Virus record (IMG/VR): IMGVR_UViG_3300020473_000061 | Span: 1 to 38,803 of that record | DNA from: a virus | DNA length: 38,803 nucleotides | Strand: one strand, 5' to 3' | In this document: positions 1-7,700 of the stretch, in pieces | Position numbering within the stretch: position 1 is the first letter of the stretch | Layout: each line of letters opens with the position of its first letter | Made by a program: the position numbers and the translations under genes | Notes under the pieces: generated by a model | The model's database searches: none | What the model saw: only the letters and a program-made list of their open reading frames with translations | What the model was told of the DNA's origin: nothing

Positions 1-255
1 GCATCATGGCCTGTTATCTGTGTATGGTTAACCTCTATGGGTATCTGCACAATGGCATTCAACCTTAATGGTTTCAACTTCAACCAGTCAGTCGTAGACT
101 CATCAGGTAAGGTTGTTCCTACTTGGGGTGATGTTCTTAACAGAGCAAACCTTGGTATGGAAGTTATGCACGAAAGAAATGCACACAACTTCCCACTTGA
201 CTTAGCAGCTGCTGAGACTAGTGAAGTTGCACTTGTTGCTCCTGCCATTGGTTAA
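1..255 (+). CDS. psbA: Photosystem II D1 protein, C-terminal fragment (5' end outside window)
   Basis: This is the last 84 codons of a phage-borne psbA, open from base 1 in frame 1. D1 is the photosystem II core protein in the thylakoid membrane; cyanophages carry psbA to replace host D1 that turns over during infection. The end of transmembrane helix E and the lumenal tail are visible. The motif [14 protein letters not shown] contains the residues that ligate the Mn4CaO5 cluster in cyanobacterial D1 (H332, E333, H337, D342 and A344 in standard numbering), all unchanged. A C-terminal extension follows the LDLA cleavage site, so maturation would need host CtpA protease. No intron or frameshift is visible in this part. 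The stop overlaps the start of a 24-codon reading frame, and a strong terminator lies about 85 bases downstream. The identification is secure; only the 5' part is missing. Confidence 0.98.
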   Translation, partial: ASWPVICVWLTSMGICTMAFNLNGFNFNQSVVDSSGKVVPTWGDVLNRANLGMEVMHERNAHNFPLDLAAAETSEVALVAPAIG

Positions 256-329
256 TGGAACTCATCGCAAATGCTGTTGCCATAGCAGCAACAGCATTCG
301 GTGCGTATCGGATGACACCTAAGAATTAA
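255..329 (+). CDS. Possible 24-residue hydrophobic peptide overlapping the psbA stop
   Basis: An ATG overlaps the psbA stop codon (TAATG), opening a 24-codon frame that ends just before the promoter/terminator. The predicted peptide begins [18 protein letters not shown] and ends RMTPKN: a short apolar stretch followed by a basic, polar tail, as in a single-span membrane microprotein. The TAATG arrangement is the same translational-coupling geometry used by several certain gene pairs in this window (for example 15876 and 37430). No separate ribosome binding site is evident, so expression would depend on re-initiation after psbA. I do not recognise a family; small photosystem subunits such as PsbT-type proteins are single-span too, but I see no match. 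It could be a chance frame. Confidence 0.35.
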   Translation: MELIANAVAIAATAFGAYRMTPKN

Positions 330-340
330 TATGATATAAT
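312..340 (+). promoter_or_regulatory. Sigma-70-like promoter overlapping the psbA terminator
   Basis: ATGACA (312-317, five of six matches to TTGACA), a 17-base spacer, then a perfect TATAAT (335-340). Predicted initiation near 346-348 falls inside the terminator hairpin, so transcripts from this promoter would lack its 5' arm and escape termination. It would drive the oxygenase gene at 367 with a leader of only about 20 bases. Confidence 0.5.
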
Positions 341-366
341 AGGAGGGTTAACACCCTCCTTTTTTT
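341..366 (+). terminator. Intrinsic terminator after psbA
   Basis: A perfect 7-bp G+C-rich stem AGGAGGG/CCCTCCT (341-347 and 354-360) with a TTAACA loop is followed by an uninterrupted T run to 366. The next gene's ATG starts at the first base after the T run. This ends the psbA transcript. Confidence 0.9.
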
Positions 367-855
367 ATGAAAATAATTGATAATTATCTTGATCAAAATA
401 GTTTTGATTATATTTCTAAGATACTTGGTTCAAATAGTTTTCCCTGGTTTTATACTAATGCTAAGTCATCTACAGATGTTGATCATGTTTTTAACTATCA
501 GTTCTTTCATAGGTTTTATTTTGATACTAAAATAACTTCACCATATTTCAATATGATGACCCCTATTATTGCAAAGATTGGGATAAGTGACCCCAATAAA
601 TTGCTTAGAATAAAAGCAAATTTGAATCCACCTTCTAATGATCTTGTAAAATATGCTATGCATAGGGATCAAAAATATTCTTGTAAAGCAGCAATATATT
701 ATGTTAATACAAATAATGGATATACTACATTTGGAGATAAAAAGGTAGAATCAAAAGCAAATAGAATTGTATTTTTTGATGGTAATGAATTGCATTCAGG
801 AACTAACTCTACTGATTGTAAGAATAGGATGGTTATAAATTTTAATTATTTTTGA
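367..855 (+). CDS. 2OG-Fe(II) oxygenase-like protein (162 aa)
   Basis: Predicted small 2-oxoglutarate/Fe(II)-dependent dioxygenase. The C-terminal half shows the double-stranded beta-helix pattern: the iron-binding HxD (H99-R100-D101, in AMHRDQ), a distal histidine H143 (in GNELHSGTN), and R154, eleven residues on, placed to hold the 2-oxoglutarate carboxylate. Conserved-looking strands such as AAIYYV and RIVFFDG flank these. T4-like cyanophages commonly carry several such enzymes; substrates are mostly unknown (protein hydroxylation or nucleobase oxidation are possibilities). The ATG abuts the T run of the psbA terminator, so there is no room for a standard ribosome binding site; expression most likely comes from the promoter at 312-340. 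The family call is good; the substrate is not inferable. Confidence 0.8.
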   Translation: MKIIDNYLDQNSFDYISKILGSNSFPWFYTNAKSSTDVDHVFNYQFFHRFYFDTKITSPYFNMMTPIIAKIGISDPNKLLRIKANLNPPSNDLVKYAMHRDQKYSCKAAIYYVNTNNGYTTFGDKKVESKANRIVFFDGNELHSGTNSTDCKNRMVINFNYF

Positions 856-881
856 TTTTGTGGTATACTAGATACTATAGT
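852..881 (+). promoter_or_regulatory. Possible sigma-70-like promoter
   Basis: TTGATT (852-857), an 18-base spacer and TATAGT (876-881, five of six to TATAAT) lie just before the gene at 896. A second -10-like string, TATACT, is at 864-869. Spacing to the ATG is very short, so the call is tentative. Confidence 0.25.
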
Positions 882-895
882 AATTAAAAAAAAAT

Positions 896-1171
896 ATGGA
901 TGAGGAATTACTTAGAGCACAAATAAATGAATTAATTCGTGATGAAATTCAGGAAGGAATCAATGATTATGTGGATTCAAAAGAATCTTCTGAGAAGAGT
1001 GGGCTTTCATTTGTTGAGAAAGAGGATGAAAAAGAATTGAAAGTTAGTATTTCTAATAGAGAAATTGATAGAATTATTGCTGAGTATAAAAAAATTAAAA
1101 AATCTGAGAAATCTAATATCGGACAAATAAAAAAACTTGGGTTAGTTGATAAGGACGGAAGACCATTATAA
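896..1171 (+). CDS. Small charged protein of unknown function (91 aa)
   Basis: The protein is rich in Glu, Lys and Asp, with long predicted helical stretches (EELLRAQINELIRDEIQEG, then a second helix around residues 59-73) and no cysteine, so it is probably soluble and partly coiled-coil. I do not recognise the family. It sits between an oxygenase and an HNH endonuclease gene and ends 31 bases before the endonuclease start. No clear ribosome binding site precedes the ATG, only an A-rich leader. Its reading frame is clean and its codon use resembles the neighbours, so I take it as real. Confidence 0.6.
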   Translation: MDEELLRAQINELIRDEIQEGINDYVDSKESSEKSGLSFVEKEDEKELKVSISNREIDRIIAEYKKIKKSEKSNIGQIKKLGLVDKDGRPL

Positions 1172-1202
1172 AAATCTAAATAATCATAAGTCGCAAGCAC
1201 TT

Positions 1203-1574
1203 ATGAAACTCTTATCTTCTCCTCGTCAGTATTTGTTTAATTTGAAAACCACAAGTTCACAAGAAGCAATACGAATGTGGAGGAGAAATGTAAAAGAGAG
1301 ATGGGATTATGAGTGTGCCTACTGCGGATCTAAAAAAGAATTAACAATTGATCATGTAGTTCCTCGTTGTAAAGGAGGAACAGATTTCACAAAGAATGTA
1401 GTATGTTGCTGCCATTCTTGTAATCAATCTAAAGCTCATAGTCCTTGGGAAGAGTGGTATCTTTCTCAGGATTTTTTTAATGTGGAAAAATATAATAAAA
1501 TTATAGATTGGATGAAACCAGATCCTCCAGTAAACTTGTTTACTTATCGTCCAAGACGTAACAATGCAACTTGA
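1203..1574 (+). CDS. Free-standing HNH endonuclease (123 aa)
   Basis: This HNH nuclease-family protein probably cuts DNA with a single metal ion. The core shows a zinc-knuckle pair C38-x2-C41, the active-site D50-H51, N65 in the middle helix, and a second knuckle C70-x2-C73 followed by N74 and K77 (NQSK). The basic N-terminus (MWRRNVKERW) precedes the first knuckle, as is common. I chose the ATG at 1203; the frame is open upstream to a TTG at 1146, but that would overlap the preceding gene. It lies about 950 bases downstream of psbA, and free-standing endonucleases near psbA are known in cyanophages as drivers of psbA intron or flank spread, though this one is HNH, not the EDxHD type described for F-CphI. 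A homing role is inference. Confidence 0.85.
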   Translation: MKLLSSPRQYLFNLKTTSSQEAIRMWRRNVKERWDYECAYCGSKKELTIDHVVPRCKGGTDFTKNVVCCCHSCNQSKAHSPWEEWYLSQDFFNVEKYNKIIDWMKPDPPVNLFTYRPRRNNAT

Positions 1575-1581
1575 ATAAATA
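1574..1581 (+). promoter_or_regulatory. T4-type late promoter motif (AATAAATA)
   Basis: It matches the NATAAATA consensus reported for T4-like cyanophage late promoters and lies 46 bases upstream of the first structural gene at 1628. It overlaps the last base of the HNH stop codon. Confidence 0.5.
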
Positions 1582-1627
1582 GATCAGCAGTATATACTGC
1601 TTCTACTGGTACATACCGAATATATAA

Positions 1628-4414
1628 ATGGCAACCCCGATAAGGATCAAACGATCTGCGGTACCTGGAAAAAGACCGCAGGTTACAGACCTACAAGTAG
1701 GAGAATTAGCTCTTAATACTCACGATGCAGAATTAGTAACTCTAAGGCAGAGAGCATTTACACATCGGTTTGTCTCTTCAAATAATAATTCGGTTAATGT
1801 TCAGAGTGGTGCAGAGAATGGAAATCAAAAGACTCCAAATGATGCAACATACATTGCTTCAACAGGTGTTCTTACATTAAAATTTGCTTCTGCTCATGGA
1901 TTAGCAGATGGTGACACAATTACTCTTGATAATGATTCCTTAAAGTTTACTTGTGATGCAGATAATTATGCAACTGAACATACATATCCTCGTTCAACAG
2001 ACCCAATTGCAGGCGTAACTACTGCTGTTGGTGGTGTAACCACAACTAGTTTTACTATTAATGTTGGAAAGGGATATTCTACAGAAGTTGTTAGAACTGG
2101 TGCAGGTGCAACAGTAACTAACGTAATATATGTAACTAAAGATGGAAACGACAACAACACAGGACTCAAACTCGGAGACGCAAAAGGAACAATTCAAGGA
2201 GCAGTCGGAATCTCAACAGACGGATCTGTCATTAGAGTTAGTGCTGGATCTTATGTAGAAGAGAATCCAATTGTTTTACCAAAGCAGGTTAGTTTAGTTG
2301 GAGATAGTTTAAGAGAAGTATCGATTATACCTAAGAATGTAGATAAGGATATATTTCATGTTGCTCCTGGTGTGATGCTACAGGAGTTAACTTTTTCTGG
2401 AACAGTGGATCAGGGAGTTGCTGCAGTCGCATTTAATCCAGATAAAATTTATTATTATGATCAATCACCATATATTAGATTCTGTACCAATAAAGTTGGT
2501 AACAGTATTGGTTTAAAGATTGATGGAACCAAATCACTTGGTCCATTTAAGAGTATGGTTACTGACTCTTATACCCAATACAATGCAAATGGCATAGGAG
2601 TTTCAATTAGTAATGAGGGATATGCTCAGATAGTTTCAATGTTCACTATGAATCTTGATGTTGGAATTACTTGTATTAGTGGTGGACAATGTGATGTAAC
2701 AAACTCCAACTCTTCATTTGGAAATTATGGAATGATTTCTGATGGTATTGGACCTAGAAAATATACAGGAACAATAAATGCTGAACAAATTCCTAATCAA
2801 GATACCTTTGTAGTAAACTTAGGAATCTCCACTCATTCTGTAGATGATGCAATATATGATGGTAACTCTGGTATTTTAACAGTAACCACTTATACTAATC
2901 ATGGACTTGAAGTTGGTGTGGGTGTTACATTATCCAAGTTAGGATTTACTTGTGACTATGGAGATTATACTCATGCATTTGTAAGTGGAACTTCTGGTGC
3001 TGTAACTGTTAATACTGGTGTTGGTTATACTGCAAAGACTGGAACAACATATACTCCAACTACTGGAGAGTTGGTTATAGATTTTGGTGAAGCACATGGT
3101 CTTAGTGCTGCAGGTATTTCTACAACACAAAGTGCTTCTTATACACCAACAACAGGTTTATTAACAATAAACACTCAAGACAATCATGGAATGTCTAATG
3201 GAGATTATATTAAAATTGCTGACGAATCATTAATATTTACTTGTTCAAGAGATGGTCAAGCTACAAACCATAAGTATCCTAGAATTTCTGATCCTGTTTC
3301 CAATAAATGGTTACCAGTTACTGTAGTTGATAGTGATACTTTTACTGTTAATGTAGGAATATCTGAGGATTATAATCATCTATATTCAAATAGTGTTCCT
3401 GGTAATATTAAAAGAGCAGTAAATACTATTGGTATTGCCACGGATGGTGTAACATTTACTTGTTCTAAAGATAATAATGCTTCTAATCATTCTTATCCAA
3501 GAACAACTGATCCAGCACACAATGCCACATTGGGTATTGAAGCAGTGACTACTAATTCTGTTACTGTTAATGTTGGTGTATCAACTCATGACATATTCCC
3601 AAGTGGTATAAATGGGTATATTTTTGATGTTGTTTCTGTTCCTACAACAAAATCATTTGTTGTATATGTTGGACCTAATAGACATCCTCATACTTATGTT
3701 TCTGGTGGTAATGTAAAACCTGATATTATCAGACCTTTTGATGGTCAGGTAGTCTTTTTTGATACTTTATATCAAGAAGTTTTTAAAATAAAAGTTGCTA
3801 ATGGGGGTTCTGGATACACTAGTGTTCCTACAGTAACTATTGATGCACCACCAACTGACTGGGGTGTTCAGGCAACAGCTGTTGCTGAACTTAAAAATGG
3901 TAAAGTTGATAGTATTGAGTTAGTTTCAAGTGGAAGAGGATATACATCTATTCCAAATGTTACAATAACTGGTGGTGGTGGATCTGCTGCTGCAGCAGCA
4001 TTAGTAATGGTGCCAAAATATTATTCTATAACAAAATCAACACCAATATCTGCTGGTATATCAACCATTACTGTTAATGATAATGTTCCATATACAGTTG
4101 GTGTTGGGGTTACAGTTCCATTCTATAAACAGAGTAGAATTTTAGCATCCAGTCATTCATTCGAATACATTGGAACTGGTGTTGATATAGTTAATTCATT
4201 ACCATCTAGAGGTGCTGTTCCAATTCAAGATAATGAAATTGATGATCGGAATGGTGGACTAACTATCTTTACAAGTACTGACCAAGCAGGTCAATTTAGG
4301 ATTGGTGATGGTGTCATCATTGATCAACAGGCAGGAACAATTACTGGAACATTCTATTCCAAGAGTTTGTTCTCGACAATGACACCGTTCATTCTAGCAC
4401 TAGGAGGAGATTAA
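1628..4414 (+). CDS. Virion structural / tail-fibre protein with tropism-determinant-like N-terminus (928 aa)
   Basis: This is a large secondary-structure-rich virion protein. The N-terminus (TPIRIKRSAVPGKRP, then a VGELALNT stretch) matches the start seen in many cyanophage fibres and in the Mtd N-terminal domain. Residues about 165-260 begin a parallel beta-helix (GNDNNTGLKLGDAKGTIQGA, then SLVGDSLREVSIIPKN). Four copies of a module with a TG-L-HGL-G core, several running into FTC and a YPR-DP stretch, occur near residues 76, 410, 490 and 520-650. Around 720-795 are two GxGYTSxPxVTI elements, another phage-fibre repeat. No signal peptide or transmembrane segment is present. It starts a probable late operon behind AATAAATA and ends with AGGAGGA, which is the ribosome binding site of the next gene. 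Cyanophage annotations sometimes call such proteins VrlC-like; I would not insist on that. Receptor binding is inferred, not shown. Confidence 0.8.
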   Translation: MATPIRIKRSAVPGKRPQVTDLQVGELALNTHDAELVTLRQRAFTHRFVSSNNNSVNVQSGAENGNQKTPNDATYIASTGVLTLKFASAHGLADGDTITLDNDSLKFTCDADNYATEHTYPRSTDPIAGVTTAVGGVTTTSFTINVGKGYSTEVVRTGAGATVTNVIYVTKDGNDNNTGLKLGDAKGTIQGAVGISTDGSVIRVSAGSYVEENPIVLPKQVSLVGDSLREVSIIPKNVDKDIFHVAPGVMLQELTFSGTVDQGVAAVAFNPDKIYYYDQSPYIRFCTNKVGNSIGLKIDGTKSLGPFKSMVTDSYTQYNANGIGVSISNEGYAQIVSMFTMNLDVGITCISGGQCDVTNSNSSFGNYGMISDGIGPRKYTGTINAEQIPNQDTFVVNLGISTHSVDDAIYDGNSGILTVTTYTNHGLEVGVGVTLSKLGFTCDYGDYTHAFVSGTSGAVTVNTGVGYTAKTGTTYTPTTGELVIDFGEAHGLSAAGISTTQSASYTPTTGLLTINTQDNHGMSNGDYIKIADESLIFTCSRDGQATNHKYPRISDPVSNKWLPVTVVDSDTFTVNVGISEDYNHLYSNSVPGNIKRAVNTIGIATDGVTFTCSKDNNASNHSYPRTTDPAHNATLGIEAVTTNSVTVNVGVSTHDIFPSGINGYIFDVVSVPTTKSFVVYVGPNRHPHTYVSGGNVKPDIIRPFDGQVVFFDTLYQEVFKIKVANGGSGYTSVPTVTIDAPPTDWGVQATAVAELKNGKVDSIELVSSGRGYTSIPNVTITGGGGSAAAAALVMVPKYYSITKSTPISAGISTITVNDNVPYTVGVGVTVPFYKQSRILASSHSFEYIGTGVDIVNSLPSRGAVPIQDNEIDDRNGGLTIFTSTDQAGQFRIGDGVIIDQQAGTITGTFYSKSLFSTMTPFILALGGD

Positions 4415-4418
4415 AAGA

Positions 4419-4760
4419 ATGGCATTAGCATTAAACGTATTCCAAACAGTACCATACGTTGCACCTACAAGCCCAGTGGGCATTTATACAGCACCTGTTG
4501 GATACACTGGTGTTGTTCTTTTAGCACAGGCAGCAAACATTGGTTCTGGGACTCAAACTGTATCTTTCTCTCATGAAAGATCTATTGCTGGTACAGCAGT
4601 TACAACAGAGATTGTAAAAGATTTGCCAATTGAGGCAAGTGATACTGTAAATTTATTACCAGGTAAACTGGTTCTTGAAACTAATGACATTCTTGTATTG
4701 TCTGCAAGTAATGCAACTGATATTAAATTTTTGGGAAGTATATTAGAAACACTCAACTAA
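4419..4760 (+). CDS. Small beta-rich virion-associated protein (113 aa)
   Basis: A compact, Thr/Val/Ala-rich protein with no charged clusters or cysteines. Its pattern (VGYTGVVLLAQAANIGSGTQ, then VSFSHERSIAG) looks like an all-beta fold. It starts 4 bases after the preceding stop, and a strong AGGAGGA ribosome binding site lies inside the end of that gene. Its place between a fibre gene and a giant fibre gene suggests a fibre accessory, connector or baseplate-decoration protein. I recognise the general type from cyanophage structural clusters but know no assigned function. Confidence 0.65.
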   Translation: MALALNVFQTVPYVAPTSPVGIYTAPVGYTGVVLLAQAANIGSGTQTVSFSHERSIAGTAVTTEIVKDLPIEASDTVNLLPGKLVLETNDILVLSASNATDIKFLGSILETLN

Positions 4761-4770
4761 ATTAAATCCA

Positions 4771-7700
4771 ATGGCTGTAAAATATCTTAGTAATAAATTT
4801 AAAGACCTTCAGGTTGGTATTACAAATTATAGTGAGAATAAAGGTTCCTCATTATATGTTGTAGGAAATGTTGGAGTTGGAACTAATGATGCCACTGCTG
4901 AAGTTGGTATTAGTAATACTTCTATATTGGCAGTTGGTATTCTTACAGCTTATAGGATTTATAGTTCTGTATATGGTGAGTTTACTGGAGCCTTTAGTGG
5001 TGGTACTATACAGGCAAATAGTTTAACTGTATCTGGAATCTCTACTTTAGGTAATGTAAAGGTATCTGGTGGTATAGTAACTGCGACTACAGGCGTTGTA
5101 ACTTATTATGGAGATGGTCAATATTTAACTGGTATTGATGTAGAAAATCCATCCCAATTAAATGTATCTGGTGTTTCTACATTTGCTGGTGCTATAGATG
5201 CTAATGGTACATTAGATGTAGATGGTTCTACAAATTTAGATGATTTAGTAGTAACTGGTGTTGCAACTTTTAATAACACTGTTAACTTATCATCACTTTT
5301 GGATTGTAATGGTGGTGCTGATATTGATAGTTTAACTGCAGCAACTGCTAAGATTTCTGATTTAACAGATAGTAGGATTGTAATTGCAGGTCCTAATGGT
5401 GAGTTAGCAGATAATTCTAATCTTAGATATACCTCATCCACTTTAACTGTTGGGACAAATTTAGATGTAGATGGTCAGACTGAATTAGATGATGTTAATG
5501 TTAGTGGTGCTATTACTGCTACTACATTCACGGGTAATTTAGCAGGTACAGTTACTAGTAACTCTCAACCTAACATTACTTCACTTGGTACTTTGAGTGG
5601 ACTATCAGTATCTGGTACTGGTTTGCAGGTTGAACATGCAGCAAATGGTGTTGCACTTGATGTAACTGGATATACAGAATTAGATACTGTAAGTGTTGCT
5701 AGTACTTCTACTTTTAATAATGATGTAACATTTGTTGGTGCAACATCTAATGCAAGATGGGATCATTCTACAAGTGATTTAATTTTATTTGATAATACTC
5801 GATTAGAATTTGGAAGTAATAAAGATTTTGAGATATGGCATGGAGGTTCTCATACCTTCCTGAAAAATACTGGTGGTGATCTCAGAATTCGTGGTGATGT
5901 AATCAAACTTGCAAGAGAAGATGGTACTGAGACATATCTTGAAGCTAATGTTAATAATGAGGTAAAATTATTCTTTAATGGTAATGAGAAAGTTGCTACT
6001 ACTGTTCATGGTATTGATGTAACTGGCCATGTTGAGACTGATACTTTAAAGGTATCGGGATTATCAACATTTGTAGGGGATGCTGTATTTAATGGTAATG
6101 TTTCTATTGCTGGAACATTAACTAAAGAAGATGTAACTAATATAGATTCAGTAGGTCTTATAACTGCTAGGAGTGGAGTAAGAATAAGTGGTGGTGGTTT
6201 AACTGCAGTTGGTGTTGCTACATTTAGTGATGCTATTAATGCTAATGGTAGTTTAACTGCATCAAGTGCAAAAGTTTCTGATTTAACTGTTAATAGAGTT
6301 GTTACTGTTGGAGCAAGTGGAGAACTTCAAGACAGTGCTAACTTAGGATATGATGGAACTAAACTTACCACGAATGGTTTAACTGTAAATGGTAATATTC
6401 TTGCTCCTAATGCAGGAAATTTTGTTGCTATTGGTACTGCTAATGCATTAGGTGCAGGAACTGATAGATTAGCTCTCTTAGGAAGTTCAACTGATTCTGG
6501 AGTAAGAATTTGGGCTTCATCTGCTGCACATAAGGCAACATCTGTTCCATTACAGGTAGCAGATTATTCTGGTACAGAGTTATTCAGAGTTCATGGTGAT
6601 GGTAATGTTGGTATTGGTAGTGCAATTCCTACACAAAAATTAGATGTTGTAGGAACGGTAAAGGCAACATCATTTATTGGGGATGGTTCTGGTTTAACTA
6701 ATCTTTCTGTTTCTGGTGGACTTTGGGTTGCAAATTCTGCTGGTATTCATACAACAGTTGATGTTGGTATTGGAACTACAAATCCATCTGCTGCTGTTAC
6801 TTCTGCTAATACTGCAAAATTAGCAGTCGGCATTGTATCTGCTTATCAACTTTATGGTGAAGGTTCTAATTTAACTGATGTTAGTTGGGGAAGTAGTCCT
6901 GGTAGTAGTAGTTTTATTACACAAGGTTCTCAAACTGCCGTAGGTGGTGATGCTGGTGACTGGCAGGTTATTGCTGGATATTGGGCTGGTTGTTGTGCAA
7001 ATAATAATACAAAATATAATGTTATTTTTGGTCAAAGTGCTGGAAGAAAACTTGTAGATGGAGATAGGAATGTTCTTATTGGGTCTGATGTAGGATGTGG
7101 ACTCACTACTGGTATGAGAAATGTATATGTGGGTTCTGATGTAGCATGTGCATCTCTAACAGGTGATTATAATATTGGACTTGGATATCAATCCTTACGT
7201 CAAAATACTGGTAGTTGTAATATTGCAATAGGATTCTGTGCTGCTGATGGAAATACTTCTGGTGAGCAGAATATCATTATAGGTAAACGTGCAAATTATG
7301 ATGTTGGTGGTGGTGGAAATGATAATATTTGGGTAGGAACAGAATCTGGTGGATATGCATCTGGTTCTTGTAATAGCTTTATTGGTGTACAAGCTGGTTA
7401 TGGTGTTTATAATGGAACCTTTAATATTGGATTAGGATATCAAGCAGGTCAATCAGTTATTCAACAATCTGCTCATTATAATATTAGTATTGGTGCTAAA
7501 GCAGGATGTCTTGGAACCACTGGATCATGTAATGTTTTCCTTGGAGTTTGTGCTGGTAGATCAGTTTCATCAGGAGACTTTAACTTATTTGCTGGTCATA
7601 AAGCTGGTGATGCAGTTACAGTTGGTGCTTGTAATGTTTACTTAGGAAACTTAGCAGGTGCTGGTTCTACTGCAGGTGAAAGAAATATTGCAGTAGGACA

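Noticed and set aside
1-255. Group I intron in psbA
   Set aside because: The D1 frame runs without interruption through the visible part; the 5' portion is outside the window, so only this section can be excluded.
1628-4414. Diversity-generating retroelement, suggested by the Mtd-like N-terminus
   Set aside because: There is no reverse transcriptase, no template repeat and no adenine-biased variable repeat near the C-terminus in this window.
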